This document shows, piece by piece, positions 25,501 to 37,761 of a stretch of 64,000 nucleotides of DNA. The DNA comes from Hippopus hippopus (Eukaryota; Mollusca; Bivalvia; Cardiida; Cardiidae): assembly GCA_946811185.2 (NCBI GenBank), contig OX328101.1, forward strand, positions 19,886,122-19,950,121. Direction: 5' to 3'. Numbering within the stretch: position 1 is the first letter of the stretch; the number at the start of each line of letters is the position of its first letter. The notes below the pieces were generated by a model, which worked only from the letters and a program-made list of their open reading frames with translations, did not search any database and had not been told where the DNA came from. The position numbers and the translations under genes were made by a program.

Positions 25501-28500
25501 CGTAGGAAGAATTTTATTTTCAGATAAACGTGTGCAAAATAAACCACGTGGATCCAACAATAAACTTTCGTGACTTGACGCCATTGTTTACACTTTTTGT
25601 CAATGACGTAGTTTTTGTCCTAGGAAAGTTCAGATCTTGCAAAAAGTCTCTGAATTTTGCATTCTATGTATAATTTATTCATTTAAACACAAATGATTGA
25701 ATTCTATAATTAATCACATTTCACAAGTTTTGCGAGGAGAAGGTGCTTATTTGCTAAATATTTGCATTTTTGCGTCAATCTATGTCGTGCCTAGATCACG
25801 TTCTACATCATCCCAAATTCCATTGGAAGAAGAAAAAAGTTCAAAATTCGAACAAGAAACAAGAAACAATCGGTGCTATATGTTTCTGTTTCAGTCTCTG
25901 TGATGTACTCGGACACACCGCCATGTTGGAACTTTAAGGGGGTGTCCTCGTTCGACGCTCAGGCCCGACTGAAAGGTTACAAATATGTTATTAGTATAGA
26001 CCCGGACGAGTATGTTATCCCGACAAACAGCAGCTCCTTCATGGACTTGTTTGTATGTTTGATTTTATTTAACTCTTTACCGGAAGGTAAAATTTTAGAC
26101 TTGTCCAAATTCAACGTATTTGGAGACGAAAATTTAAATGTGACTGAAATTATAATTTTTTCTATAAAAGGGTAGAAAACACTTAGGGAAAGGAAAACAT
26201 GCTTGGTACTTACATTTTCTCCTTTTTCGACAAAGATTTCAAAACCCGTCTTTCTTAAGGTCGTAAAAAAATGAGATTGTATGATATTCTTTAGAATTCT
26301 AAAATTTCAGATATAAAACGTCAACAGCCGAGTGATTCACATGTTTCTTTAGCTCTAGATAGCGGCTAGGAATTGCAAGTACCTTGTCTTAGAACAAGCA
26401 TACATACACTGGTGCCGCAAGCAAGGATCGATCCCAAATTTCCATAATAAAGCGGATATGTTATATGCATTGAGAGCAGAATGGTATATTGAAATACAAA
26501 ATATTTCAAGATTTTGGAACTATTTTGACCTCAAACATTTGTCTCAAAGAAGCAAGTTGATCTCCTCCATGTTCATGTAATTTTTAAGACGAGTTTAATA
26601 AAGTTTTGTCTTAAACGTCAACGAATATCAGATTCCTTTTATCACATCAGAATGACGTCAAAAACGACGTCACATAATTATAATTCAATATTAGTTTTTT
26701 TCATGAGCATTGGCGAGTTCTGATTGGCTGAATTTTTTTTTCATAGCTCCATGAAAAAAAAAAAAGCAGTGCCGGAACTACTTTTGCAGTCAAACTAATG
26801 TAAACAAACATGTATACGAGATTCCATAATGTTTTTCTGTCTGATTTTATATCAGGTCCGAATTTCAAATTGCTAGCTATTTTTTTTTTTCTGAACATTG
26901 AAAAAAATATCCAACAGTAAATTCAAAGAGAGAGCTTAACCTCATTGTCACTTTGCTGGGTTCTAACAAACTTATTTTCAACTTACTTCTAGCGTATTGA
27001 ACTTCTAATAATAAATCTACTAGGGTTTAAATGTGCCAATGTTCAATACTATAATGACGTCATGAATTTACGTCATTAATACGTCATGAACGAGCAGATT
27101 TACCGCGCTACAAAAAAAAAGCAGTTAGAGTAAAATTTAAGTGCATATTTGTTGTCTGTGATATTTAATTATAAGGAATGAAGAGAATTTTTTTTTGTTT
27201 TCATGGAGGTATGAAAACAAAACCTAATCACACTGTATGAAACCGCGAAGCGGTTTCATACAAAAGTGTGATTAGGTTTTTTTTTCATACCTCCATGAAA
27301 ACAAAAAAAGTTCTCTTCATTCCTTAAGTGAAATTAAACGTGTATAAGATAATAAAATTTGACATGGGTATATTACATTGAAATCAAGGGTGGTTATGTG
27401 ATCAAAAAAAAGAATGTGACTCCATGGTTTTGAGATTAGAATTTATGTCGTAAAACGAAAAATGTTACCATGTAAACCATTGGCGAGCTTTATATAACAA
27501 TTTTCTAGACTCATTTAGTAGTGTCTCATCTCATGCACAACTTGTCATTTTTATCTTATTACCTCCCCTGAACGTTTTTTTTTTTGTATCTTGCAGCAAT
27601 ACAATACAATATACTTCTTTTCTGTTTCTAGGACGCTATGGTACGCCGAAAGCACCTTGCTGCAGGATTTACATTCATGACATATTTATTCATCAAAAAC
27701 TGGGGCGTGCAGAAACTCTCGGATTTTACCGTCGGACAATATTTAAATAGGTCAAAGCCGACCGGTGATAGGGTGAAACACGTGACTATTCCAAGCAGGG
27801 TCCCACTTGGAGGGGTTAAAAGCCACGACTTTCGAACAGTGTATGGATATAAGAAGTAAACATGGAATTATATTTACAATCTAACTCTAATTTCAAATTG
27901 AAAAAAAAAAGAAAGTCGTTTGATTGGCCGACACGTTGTTTCTCGGCAAATCAAATGGCTAGCCTTGGAATTCAGAACGAGAACAATATTAAGAATTGCT
28001 GGTGAATACGACCCTCATTATTTTGCGCTCTAATTTATTTTCGACGTAGCTAAATGATTTTTTTTTTTTTACCTACTTTAATTAATAGAATGAAAAAAAG
28101 AAAAGAATGTTACTCATTTTGTGATTGGCAAATGATATGTAAACTATGCAAAAAAGTAACGGTCAGGACATAAATTTACCGATATTTGAGAAAAGTGTTC
28201 ATGACTAAACGATATAGAGGATATTTGTATTTTTCGGTGAAAGATCGAAATTTATTTCATCGAGTGAACATCATCGGTAATATTTTCACGAGTGGCGCAG
28301 CTCGATGAAATAAATTTCGATCTTTCACCGAAAAATACAAATATTCTATTTATTTCATGCTTTTAACCCTTTCTGGGAGAAACTTTATCAAGATCCAGTA
28401 CAGTTCTTTTCAGTTATTCCCCGTGGCGTACCCCCTCCACATAGCAACGCATTACAATATTACGTCAAGCGCGACAAATGTAAGGTAAATGACGTCATAT

Positions 28501-29534
28501 TTCAATCTCGGTTGTGAGTCACGCGCATTTTACCTAGGTAACTAGGATATAAAAATCGGTATTTTCACTGGTCGTACCCGTGGAATATCGAAAAATATTT
28601 TCACTGCTATTTCTCGATATCCTACCGGAAAGCATGAAATAATACGTAATAAATACATTCATCCATTTGAAATTGGCAATGCAGATCATGACCACAGGTA
28701 AAACGTTCATAATCTAAATAATGTCAGTAAGATAATAACAGAGAGTGACAAGTATTCGCGGGTTTTCTATTTCATCCAATGTAAGATATTTGGTACCCGT
28801 TTTATCTCGCGTAAAACCGAATATAAAGAGCGAAAGCAGGCTACTACATGTATTTCATTGTCTTATGAAAAAAACAGGTTGTAAAAGCACTGATTTCTTT
28901 TTCATGTTATAATGTCTTAAATTTGGTGCTTTTACTAATATTCGCAACATGAATATACATGTCCTCCTAGCGGAACAACCCATTTTATTGCAATATAGGG
29001 GAAGAAACTGGGTGTTTAATACATTGCTCCTAATAAGAGTTGAAAGGTACTTTTTTTTTTCGTAAAGAAAATGTGCAGATCTACCTTGTTTTCTAATTTT
29101 TCTTTTTTCTTTTCTATGGTTAGCAGACTGACCTCTGTTAAAAGTTTTTGCTATCGGTCAACTCTCTGCATGGAAAAGGACCAGTTTATCTCATGATTCA
29201 GTTGGTTATTTTACAAAAAGGAATTTATAGATCCATAATTATGAGATGACTTGATTTGTATAGAGCTGCATTAAACACCCTTTTGCCAGTGCGTGGCTCT
29301 TTTCTGTTTATTTATCATTTTTTTTTTATTGTTTGTTTCACTCCTTACAGATATGTCGCCGACACTGAAGACGTGACGTTATACCACTATCGAGACTGTA
29401 GAGATATCTGGATTAAGGAAAGAAATCACCTGGATTGCTTCAAGATGGAAAGATACACCGACAAGAAGGCGCTTATGCTACTCCGAACAGTTGAAACAAA
29501 TATTTATCGAATAAAATCTTTGATTGGTGTATAG
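19527..29534 (+). CDS. Glycosyltransferase family 92 protein, six exons, 453 aa
   Basis: Probable Golgi type II membrane glycosyltransferase. Exons: 19527-19658, 21515-21994, 22751-22934, 25895-26052, 27632-27855 and 29351-29534. All have GT/AG borders with compatible phases (0,0,1,0,2), giving 1362 nt. Residues 5-25 form a signal-anchor helix. Exon 3 has the family's [19 protein letters not shown] block and exon 4 has IDPDEYVIP (DxDE 301-304), the metal/nucleotide-sugar site. Exon 6 has LYHYRDC near the end. Length fits GT92 (DUF23). The donor sugar and acceptor cannot be told. Introns hold many MITEs (families A, B, C, E) and a (CCAA)n tract. The start is the first ATG in frame before the anchor. 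No clear poly(A) signal follows the stop closely. Confidence 0.85.
19843..19930 (+). mobile_element. tRNA-like SINE fragment in GT92 intron 1
   Basis: Box B-like GAGTTCGATACCCGGG with a weak box A-like GTGAGGCAGAGCG upstream; no body is recognised. Confidence 0.45.
20505..20775 (+). mobile_element. Family C MITE (GT92 intron 1)
   Basis: Palindrome ATTGTGGGAAAAGGAGAAAA / mirror around GCTGGTAACCAGC; ends near CGTTTGGTAAAGAGTTAAG. Confidence 0.8.
22110..22350 (+). mobile_element. Family C MITE (GT92 intron 2)
   Basis: CCCTTTACCAAACAATCCC..internal palindrome..CGTTTGGTAAAGAGTTAA. Confidence 0.82.
22430..22575 (+). mobile_element. Family B MITE, decayed (GT92 intron 2)
   Basis: GATTTCGACCAAAGTCAGCC, a shortened palindrome, TTGATGCCTTTTGCA and CACCTTTTCACAGCTCATG. 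Confidence 0.6.
23075..23285 (-). mobile_element. Family A palindromic MITE, full length (GT92 intron 3)
   Basis: CCTGCTAAATAAAAG..CAGACAGTGTAGATCC..palindrome..GTCGCGCTCAGCAGTCTAAG. Confidence 0.8.
23522..23727 (+). repeat. (CCAA)n-rich microsatellite, GT92 intron 3
   Basis: Interrupted CCAA/CCGA/CCCA tetramers over about 200 bp. Confidence 0.9.
24895..25380 (-). mobile_element. Family E fold-back element (GT92 intron 3)
   Basis: Contains TTTATTTCATCTCGTGAACA / TGTTCACTCGATGAAATAAA arms and an outer part with CATGCTTTCCGGTAGTTTAT, ACCTAGG and GCCACGGGGAATTACC, shared with 28200 and 35640. Confidence 0.72.
26065..26275 (-). mobile_element. Family C MITE, overlaps the start of GT92 intron 4
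   Basis: AACTCTTTACCGGAAGGTAA..degenerate palindrome GGGAAAGGAAAACATGCTTG. Confidence 0.65.
27172..27332. repeat. Long fold-back palindrome in GT92 intron 4
   Basis: AAGGAATGAAGAGAA..CATGGAGGTATGAAAACAAA..GAAACCGCGAAGCGGTTTC.., with mirrored arms of about 75 bp each, almost perfect. Confidence 0.85.
28200..28650 (+). mobile_element. Family E fold-back element (GT92 intron 5)
   Basis: GATCGAAATTTATTTCATCG..mirror, then CCCGTGGCGTACCCCCTCCA..CCTACCGGAAAGCATGAAAT. Confidence 0.75.
28990..29300 (-). mobile_element. Family B MITE, decayed, reaching close to GT92 exon 6
   Basis: TGGGTGTTTAATAC, GCAGACTGACCTCTG, ATCCATAATTATGAGATGAC and TTAAACACCCTTTTGCCAG. Confidence 0.6.
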
Positions 29535-29549
29535 TTAATCCTTTCAGTG

Positions 29550-29660
29550 CAAAAGGCGAAAACATGGGCTATTGCGAACGGCATAGATCAAGATCAGACT
29601 GCACAGAACGTGCAGTCTGATCTTTGATCTATACCGTCCGCTTGTTTAGTCAAGCCTGTA
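29550..29660 (+). mobile_element. Family A variant after GT92 stop
   Basis: GCATAGATCAAGATCAGACT..palindrome..GATCTATACCGTCCGC. Confidence 0.75.
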
Positions 29661-30189
29661 AGATAAAAGTCTTTCTGAGTTTCAGAGGATTATATTATCA
29701 GTCGTCAATAGAGGTCGTTTTTATATGTTTGACGCTGCAAGAGTGTATGGACTCATAATTGTTAACAATGCATATCAGATTGACTTTTGTGGGTAGTTAA
29801 GATCAAGGTAAGCCAGCACAGAATGTCCTATTTTGGATCTACACTGTCAGCTGCAAAGTGTGATAATTCTACACAAAAACGCGATGAGGCTGTTTTATTT
29901 TGGTCCTGATTGGGAAAGATGGTTTCATATTAATTAAGCGATCTACATACTTTTTTGCTTTTTGTAAAACATTCGGCAAAAACCGCCTTGAAATCGCAAC
30001 ATTTTGGTCTATTTACCTGAATGAAAATGTCTTTTTCGTTTATATAACTTCACATTTTTGTCACTTGCTTTCACTTCTTGTGCATTTAATCCTGTATAAT
30101 CCTGTATAGTTATGATCAGTTCATAGAAAAGAACATTTCATGGAGAAAATCTCAAAGGCATGCATTCTTTAGGGAATAAAAAAACTTAA

Positions 30190-30560
30190 AGTAACAAAAA
30201 AGGCCAAATGTAAACAAAGCGGGTGTTTAAATGCATTTGAATTTATATCATACCATTTAAAAGTATGGAAATTATTGTAAAGATGACAATCTGTCATTGT
30301 ACGGTCGGTCAAAGTGTTAGTCGCTGACAGAGAAATTAATTTCAAAACTAGGTTAAAACCTGCCAGGTAGCTGTGTCTTTTGTTTACTTTTTGTCTGATT
30401 TTTAAAATTCTTTTTTTCTGCCAGCGACTAACGTATGGCCCGACCACCTGATAAGAGAATGTCATCTCCACAATATTTTCCATACTTTTAAATGGTATGA
30501 TTTAAATTTAAATGTATTATGACACCTATTTTGATATCTTGGCCTTTACTGTGCCTTTAA
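30190..30560 (+). mobile_element. Family F element, palindromic
   Basis: ATCATACCATTTAAAAGTAT at one end, mirrored at 30480-30500; CAGCGACTAACGTATGG mirrors GTTAGTCGCTGACAG. Confidence 0.72.
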
Positions 30561-30669
30561 ACATAACAGGATTGATTGAAAACTTCGCGAAAAATTTTCA
30601 TACTTTTTTTTATTATTCAGTAAGAGCAAACACGATTTATCACAATATAGAAACATGTAAGTCTATGAC

Positions 30670-30892
30670 ATGTAACAATCCAGAGCTCCAGATAGAGGGA
30701 GTGATTTTGATTTCAAAATAGAAAATATTAATTATTCTCCACTAAACCCTACGTTGTGGGTACCCATCAGAATCGTCTCATCGAGACGATTCTAATGAGT
30801 ACCCACAACATAGGGTTTTGAAGAGAAATATTTATTTTAGAATACCATCACTCCCTCTTATCTGGAGCTCTGACAATCGATACGAAGAATTC
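30670..30892. repeat. Fold-back palindrome with ~100-bp arms
   Basis: AGAGCTCCAGATAGAGGGAG..CCCTACGTTGTGGGTACCCA..CGTCTCATCGAGACG.. and mirror. Confidence 0.82.
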
Positions 30893-30998
30893 TAGGCTGA
30901 AGCATTTATAATCCTTTAAAATGAAGCAAGGACTAGTTTCCAAAGAGATGTTACTTTTGTCATCTCAGCCCGAATTTCAGATCAATTAAATGTAAATA

Positions 30999-31190
30999 GG
31001 CCATGCATCCGTAAAAAAGTATCGATTCATATCAGTCTGCGCAGTCCGCGCAGGCTGATATGAGTCGGAAGTTGTTGTTATTTGTATTTTTTTTTTGTAT
31101 GCCAAAGGAACATTCTACCTCAAAATTCAGTCAACAAACTGGAATGCACCACGAAGAAGCATTAAAACCCCTTGTCCAAGAATGCTGCCC
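30999..31190 (-). mobile_element. Family B MITE
   Basis: Palindrome ATCAGTCTGCGCAGTCCGCG..GGCTGATAT with TCGATTCA / GAGTCGGA flanks. Confidence 0.7.
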
Positions 31191-31300
31191 AAATTCATCT
31201 ACCCTCCAACCACTTTGTTCATTATAAAAAGTTTTGTCCAAGAGTGCTGTCCAGATTCACCTGCCATCCAACCCCTTTGTTCATTGTAAAAAGGTTTCCA
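31174..31300 (+). repeat. Tandem duplication, ~63 bp x2
   Basis: TTGTCCAAGA.TGCTG.CCA..CCCTTTGTTCATT.TAAAAA twice. Confidence 0.8.
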
Positions 31301-31737
31301 AATAATGCCATCTAAAACATACGTACCATTTCCGTAAACATTTTGCGAGACGTGATGTCATTTTTGAAAAACGATCCAATTAGGGTTTATAATGTTTTAT
31401 TTTCTTAAGGAACGATTGTTTAAATGAATGACGTGCAACCAAGTTTTGTCTTTGTAATATATTTTCTATGAAAAAACATATTGAAATAGCAGTGGCTATA
31501 TTGGAGATAGCAGTGAAGAAGGCAGCCATTTTTAAAGCGTGTAAAATATTTTATGAGGACATAGAGAACATTGGAGATGATGAAGGCAGCACCCATGCAG
31601 CGTCGAAGACGTCTTCTCAAGTCGTTGCCCTTTAGGAATTGTTATATAATATTTGGCAGATAACTTGTCGGAAAAATACCAACAGAACTGACTATGCAAC
31701 TGCATTCAGAATTTTTCGTGATCAGCTCAATATGTGT

Positions 31738-31860
31738 CGTATTGGCCAACAGCAAAAAGTTTCAACCCAGGTCAGCCTGTGCGAATTGCACAGGCTGACC
31801 TGGGTCGATACTTTTTTCAGATGCATTAAACCTGATTTTCACAGTGCATGGATCAGGTAT
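31738..31860 (+). mobile_element. Family B MITE, partial
   Basis: CAGGTCAGCCTGTGCGAATTG / CACAGGCTGACCTGGGTCGA, then GATGCATTAAACC. Confidence 0.75.
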
Positions 31861-31869
31861 TTGTGGTCT

Positions 31870-32770
31870 TCTTCAACATGAATGATATGCTTATGACATG
31901 CATTATCATCCGAGCACAATGTCAATGCACCATACTTTACGAAGGCCAGTTGATATTGTTAGGTAATAAATCATTTTCAGACTAAAAATTATTTTTGAAT
32001 AGATTCTACCATAATTGAATCAATTTACTCAGTGTTATCATTTATTTTGGTAACAGTTCGGTACTGAGAGGAGACCTCCAGCAACCGATGCAGAAAAAGA
32101 GGGTAGAGTATTTACCATGCATCATTGATACCTCACTATGACAGTGCTCCCGTCTCATAGGACAACATTGACTTAGACAGCCAGCTGTTCAGCAGCTCGG
32201 TTTCAAAAGTCTTGGGTCCACGTTTGCCAACCATGTGTAGACTTAAAAACATTCCCAGTCTATTTCTTATGAATTTCTTAATTTGAAAGTAACGCAGTTA
32301 GCTATAATGAAAAGTTTCTACATTTTGTAGGTAGGAAAGCTATTGATTAGAAAGTGTGTTGATCCCTGGTCCGCTTAAAAACACCAGAACAGTATGGTTT
32401 GAAGCCTTGTTTGCCAGCACGTTACTGCAGTACTGTTGAGTATAACGCAAATAACACCCTGTGTATAATCATCATTACCTATAGTACCTTATGAGACGTA
32501 ACGAGCTACTTACCATTACTCGTTCTTTGAGGTTTACCAAGAACAAACGTTAACGGACTGTTGTCATTTCCGTCTTGGATTAGCTCAGATTAGGAAGGAA
32601 CTTAGTGAATTAGTAATATCGGCGCTTCGAGGAATATTAGTTGTTTTTACTGACAACATATATGTAGAATAAGATAAAGCGGCACGGACCATTTAGTCTG
32701 TTGCTTGGATCTATACTTTTAAAGTCGATATACTGCCAGTTGAATAGGCTGTTTGTTTGTACGTCTATGT
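31870..32770. other. No gene seen
   Basis: Unique AT-rich sequence with no long frame or repeat match. Confidence 0.4.
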
Positions 32771-32776
32771 ACATGA

Positions 32777-33048
32777 TTGGGCCGTGCTATGGCAAAAGGG
32801 AGCTTAATGCATCTCATTGGTGCTTTGTACCAAGCGAGACATCACATAATTATAGATGCATAAAATCCATTTTGTCTGACAACTGACTGAATCATGAGGT
32901 AGACTTGTCCATCGACATGCAGAAAATTGAACAACAGCAAAAAGTATTGACTCATGTCAGCCTGCGCGGACTGCGCAGGCTGACATGGGTCGATATTTTT
33001 TTTTTCTCATATGCATTAAGCACCCTTTTCAAAGAGCATGGCTCTTTT
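32777..33048 (+). mobile_element. Family B MITE, near full length
   Basis: GGGCCGTGCTATGGCAAAAG..GATGCATTAAGCACCC..GAGCATGGCTC with a perfect internal palindrome. Confidence 0.78.
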
Positions 33049-33069
33049 ATATGTATGCTTTCCTATCGA

Positions 33070-33215
33070 TACATTGATCAGCTTTTATAGAGGAATGAGT
33101 ATGTCGCAATGACTATCATCAGTCCTCAGGAAGTTTGTCGAGCTGGGGGTTCGGACCAGCGTGTCCCTGGCTTCAAGCCCTATGCAACACCAACTGAGCC
33201 ACTAGGGTCAGCAGC
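33070..33215 (-). mobile_element. SINE S2 5' part, decayed
   Basis: The minus strand has GTGGCTCAGTTGGTG, GGTCCGAACCCC and then GACTGATGATAGTCATTGCGACA, as in the 58-kb copy. Confidence 0.6.
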
Positions 33216-33334
33216 TGAATATATATTTAAATACAAAGCAATAGTCAGATCGGTTTGTATGAATTTCGGGTTTATTGCGTATGTATATTTAGGAATGTAA
33301 ATTATCGTAAACTAGAGTTATTTAAGAAATAATC

Positions 33335-33490
33335 TTGTTTCTATCGTGGTTTATCGTTCTATAAACCACAGTTGTGAGTTATGAGGCACAATAAATAATC
33401 CACAAGGGCGATAGCCCGAGTGGTTTATTCATTGCGCCTCATAACTCCCAACGTGGTTTATTGAACGATAAACCACGATAGAAAGAAGAT
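33335..33490. repeat. Fold-back palindrome
   Basis: CTATCGTGGTTTATCGTTCT..TGAGTTATGAGGC..CCACAAGGGCGATAGCCC.. and mirror, arms about 70 bp. Confidence 0.82.
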
Positions 33491-33699
33491 TATTTCGATT
33501 CTAACATGACAAATTCTTTATGAAAGGAAAACAAGTTCATCCTTAGAGTAACAACGCGGATGACGACTGTATTCTATTGAATAACTCACTAACCTACTTT
33601 ATACAGAGTGACGTCACTCTGCATGTGGAATGTCGCAGATTTTACCACGCTTTCCTTGCACTGTGTTTATAGAGCCGAATTCGCGTGTCATGTTAGAAT

Positions 33700-33830
33700 A
33701 AAGGATTTCGACCCCTTACTTATCAGTAAATATCGTGTAACATCGATGTGTTCGTTTAGCCTATTCGGCCAATCTCGGCAGCTTCAATCTTTTAATAATA
33801 TGCGAGTTAGGGGCCGTTGACTCACCACTC
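33700..33830 (-). repeat. Family D single unit
   Basis: CGACCCCTTACTTATC..TTCGGCCAATCTCGGCAGC..GCGAGTTAGGGGCCG. Confidence 0.7.
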
Positions 33831-34189
33831 GTCACAACTCGGCCGATTCCGTATCTACATCTAACCTCGTCCGTATAACGGTCGTTTCCATTTGAATTGC
33901 CGATCACGTGATCTTATACATGGCGGCGCCGCTGTAAGTTATTTACATCTATCTATCTGTCGGTGAAAACTTCAATCGGAATTGATAAACCACGTTAAAA
34001 AATGAATATTCGAACTGTTTTTCAACTGAAATATAGTTAGAAAGATTTCAATAGAAAATTGAGACCCGGGTTTTCTTTTTTAATAGCAGCTTTACAATTT
34101 TCAGAACGGTAAACCGGCGTATTTCCGTCGATGAAATGTACCGTGTAGGTGCATTTCAAGCTACCAGATACAGCCGAGGGATTTGATGG

Positions 34190-34340
34190 CTCCCATCACC
34201 CGAGGTATGCCGAATGGTTGACTCAGTAACTCATCGGTAAATATCGTGTAACATCGACGTTTTCGTAAAGGCTATTCGGTCAATCTCGGCAATTTCCGTC
34301 TTTTAATATGAGAGTTAGGGGCTGTAGACCTTAAGCTTTA
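34190..34340 (-). repeat. Family D unit
   Basis: AACTCATCGGTAAATATCG..GTCAATCTCGGCAATTTCCG..GAGAGTTAGGGGCTGTAGAC. Confidence 0.72.
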
Positions 34341-34924
34341 TTTTATACATTTTCTACTGAAAGTCAAGGACGATCGGGTTTATTTCTTGACCATGTGGCA
34401 TTCTACAAACGTCATACTATACTAGGCTTGTTACGATAGTTCGCAATATGCTCTGACGCTTCGACCCCCCACCACCCTCCCCCCCCCCCCCATCCCCCGA
34501 GGAAAAATATACACACAGCATTGAAATTGGAACTATCTGCGCATTTTTTTTTTCTAGTGGTGTATGCTCATTTCTTTAATTTAGCCCATGAAGAAATTTA
34601 GACATAGGAAGAAAAGATACGAGAGTCATATTGAAGGACAGAATCTGAATGAGCCAGACAGACAGACGAAAAGACAGACACAAAGGGAGTTTAAAAGAAA
34701 TGCAAATCCTCGCTCTGGTGTCATATTTCCAGGAAATAGAGATGTGTGGGCACGGCGTTACGTAATGGAACACAATTACATTTACTTAGGGTCATTCCAA
34801 TATACAATACAAACTCGGATTACTTCAAATCCCCGTTGCTTATCCGTCACGTATTGAAAAGTTCATTTACAGAAAAGATTTGGCCAGAGTATAATGCTAA
34901 AACCTTTCAGCGACAGAGACGAAA

Positions 34925-35025
34925 TCAGGGGCTTTTGCGAACGGTATAGATCAAGATCAGACTGCACAAAACGTGCAGTCTGATCTTCAATCTATACTGT
35001 TCGCTTGTAAAAGCAAGCCTACACA
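34925..35025 (+). mobile_element. Family A variant
   Basis: GGTATAGATCAAGATCAGAC..palindrome..ATCTATACTGTTCGC. Same subfamily as 29550. Confidence 0.75.
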
Positions 35026-35639
35026 ATAATATGCGTCCGAGTTTCAGTGGACTGTGTTTTCAGCGTAGACAGAGATCAAGTTTATCATTCGGCGCTGAAA
35101 GGTTAATGGTTAAATGTGTTCAACAATAGAAAAAAGACGACAAAAGTTCTCCCAGACTAATGGATAAAAGCACAACCGCGCCAGGCAGGGCTTTTAGTCA
35201 CTCTATATACAAAGCTTCCATCATCTTTCTTTTTTTTTTTAAAGTTAAAAGTACAAACATTAGCACTTTTCAAGTAAACGGAGAAGTTTAATCTAGTCCC
35301 AGAATTAAATATTCCATACAGATTCTACTTTCAAATGAATTAGATCTATATCCCAATTTTTCGGTCTTCAATATGAGCTGCTATCCTTTTATAGTTTCAG
35401 ACATATAGGATCTGACACGAGCTGGTGTTTGAGGTAAAATTTTATTCAACGAGTCTGGGAAAAATGTTATAAAGCGAGCCTTTTTTCTTCACGAATTTAA
35501 CATATAACGATGTTTCACAAGTTACAGTTCAGAAGATGCAAAGCGATCTGTAGATGCACCCGCGGTAATAATCGTAAAACCATTTACTAGAATTATGAAA
35601 TATGTAAAAAATGACGTCAAAAAAGACGTCACACAACTG

Positions 35640-36180
35640 TGATATCAAACATGTATAAGATATAGAGAATGTTTGGGTTTTTTTTGGTGAAAGATCGAAA
35701 TTTATTTCATCGAGTGAACATCGTCGGTAAAATTTCACTCGTGGCGTAGATCTAGTCACTCGTGAAAATATTACCGATGATGTTCACTCGATGAAATAAA
35801 TTTCGATCTTGGACCGAAAAAAAACCCACCAAATATTCTATTTTTTCATGCTTCTACCCCCCTTTTTTTTGGGGGGGGGATTACATCAAAATTCAGTACA
35901 AGGTAATTCCCGTGGCGTACCCCCTCCGCATAACAACGCATCTCAATATTACGTAACGCGCGAGAAATGTAGGGTAAATTACGTCATAATTTCGATCTGA
36001 TTGAATGGCACGCGCAATTAACCTAGGTAACTAGTGCGCGGGAATTACTGTTTTCCGCCTTCAATTGAAGAGTTAAAAAATAAAATCGGTATTTTTCATT
36101 GGTCGTAACCATGAAATATTGAACAATATTTTACCGTTATTGCTCGATAAACTACCAAAAAAGCATGAAATAAAAGAAAA
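35640..36180 (+). mobile_element. Family E fold-back element
   Basis: Same order as 28200-28650, with the longest arms (GAAATTTATTTCATCGAGTG) and ending ACTACCAAAAAAGCATG. Confidence 0.76.
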
Positions 36181-36236
36181 TTCATAATGGTAATATTACG
36201 CTGAAAACAAGGGATAAAACTGAATCAAGCTAATTT

Positions 36237-36500
36237 GAGCCATGGTCTGGGCAAAGGCGGTTTAATGCATCTCCTTGATGCATTATACCAGGCAATTCAT
36301 CAAATAATTATGGATTCATAAAATCCAATCTGTCTAACAATCAACTGCATCTGGAGACAGAATGATCCTTTGAAATGCAGAAAATTTACCTATGGCAAAA
36401 TGTGTCGACCATGTCAGTCTGCCCAGTCCGCGCAGGCTGACATTGGTCGATATTATGGGCAGAAACAGTTAGCTCTATTTTTACAGAGCATTGCTCATTT
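36237..36500 (+). mobile_element. Family B MITE, near full length
   Basis: GAGCCATGGTCTGGGCAAAG..palindrome GTCAGTCTGCCCAGTCCGCG..GAGCATTGCTC. Confidence 0.75.
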
Positions 36501-36657
36501 ATTGGTCTCGTAGTTCCAAACGTTTTTGAGGCGTTAGCTGTTTCAAAATCTGAAAATATTTCTCATCAAAAGTATTAATGATTAGCTAAAATGCAATATG
36601 TCTTCTCAAGTAAATTGTAAAGTGTTTTCAAGATTAATATAATTAATTTTTATCTCT

Positions 36658-36756
36658 TCGGAGCCCAAGTCTAGTACTTGTGAAACCCAGGAAATGCATG
36701 AATATGTAAGCTGTCGCCGTAATACGACTGAAATAATGTTGAAAGCGGCGTAAAAC

Positions 36757-36793
<37 letters not shown>

Positions 36794-36845
36794 CCAACCG
36801 ATCAATCAATCAATCAATCAGTCAATCAATCAATCAATCAATCGG
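36658..36845 (+). mobile_element. SINE S3 3' fragment with (AATC)n tail
   Basis: Shares ATGCATGAATATGTAAGCTG..GACTGAAATAATGTTGAAAG with 55605-55838 and ends in about 20 AATC units. Confidence 0.7.
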
Positions 36846-37274
36846 AGACAGTATAAGGATTCACATATTGAAGCTATGTCTATACCACTTATCCCTTACA
36901 AACAATGGGGAAGGCCTCATTATGAGAGACTTTGTTTATTTCAGGACAATGACTTAAATCTACTTTTACATCATTTTGTCTCTCATTTTGTCTGTTTTTC
37001 ACGTTTTCTTTCCACATTTAATGATACTGAGTATCAGTATCATAGCCCTGTGAAAGGTCAACTTCAGCTTTCACTGCCATTATTTGTGACAAATAGACCA
37101 CGTGACTTCTCGTTGTCCACATTTTCACAAAGGGTCGCTAATGATTAATCAAAGCCCCGGTGCAGGGATTTGAAATAACGCTAAAAAGCAAAAATGATAT
37201 AATACAGAATTTAGCTGGCAAACAATAAATAGATAAGAAAGAGAAGTGTCGGGAAAAATAGTTTTTATGGTATT

Positions 37275-37510
37275 TGATTAACCTTTTACCAAAAGACAAA
37301 ATTTTAGACTAATCCAAATTGAAGGCATTAGCAGACGACAAAATAATTGTGTGTTAAGAATTGAAATTTGTTTTGGGAAAGGTAGAAAACATTGTGGGAA
37401 AAGGAGAAAATGCTTATTAAAAGCATTTTCTCCTTTTCCCACAATGTTTTCAAAAGCCTTCTTCCCCAGGATCGTCGAAATTTGGCATTGTTTGGTAAAG
37501 GGTTAATGGG
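37275..37510 (-). mobile_element. Family C MITE
   Basis: AACCTTTTACCAAAAGACAA..palindrome..TTTGGTAAAGGGTTAA. Confidence 0.82.
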
Positions 37511-37761
37511 TTATGCTGTCTCTAAAGATTATTTTTAATATTTCTAAGCTGAATTTCGCAAAGACCTGTGGAAATATCACATGATCAATAGATTGGGTCG
37601 ATTATGTGGGAACGTATTCAAATTAGTATAATGACGTCACATCTGATTTTATAAAAACACACGGAGTTACCGATTGCAACACGACGATACCGTTATTCAA
37701 ACGATAAAATAACACGACTTTAATAAATTTCAATGTCTAGTTTCAACAGGCTTGCAAAGAA

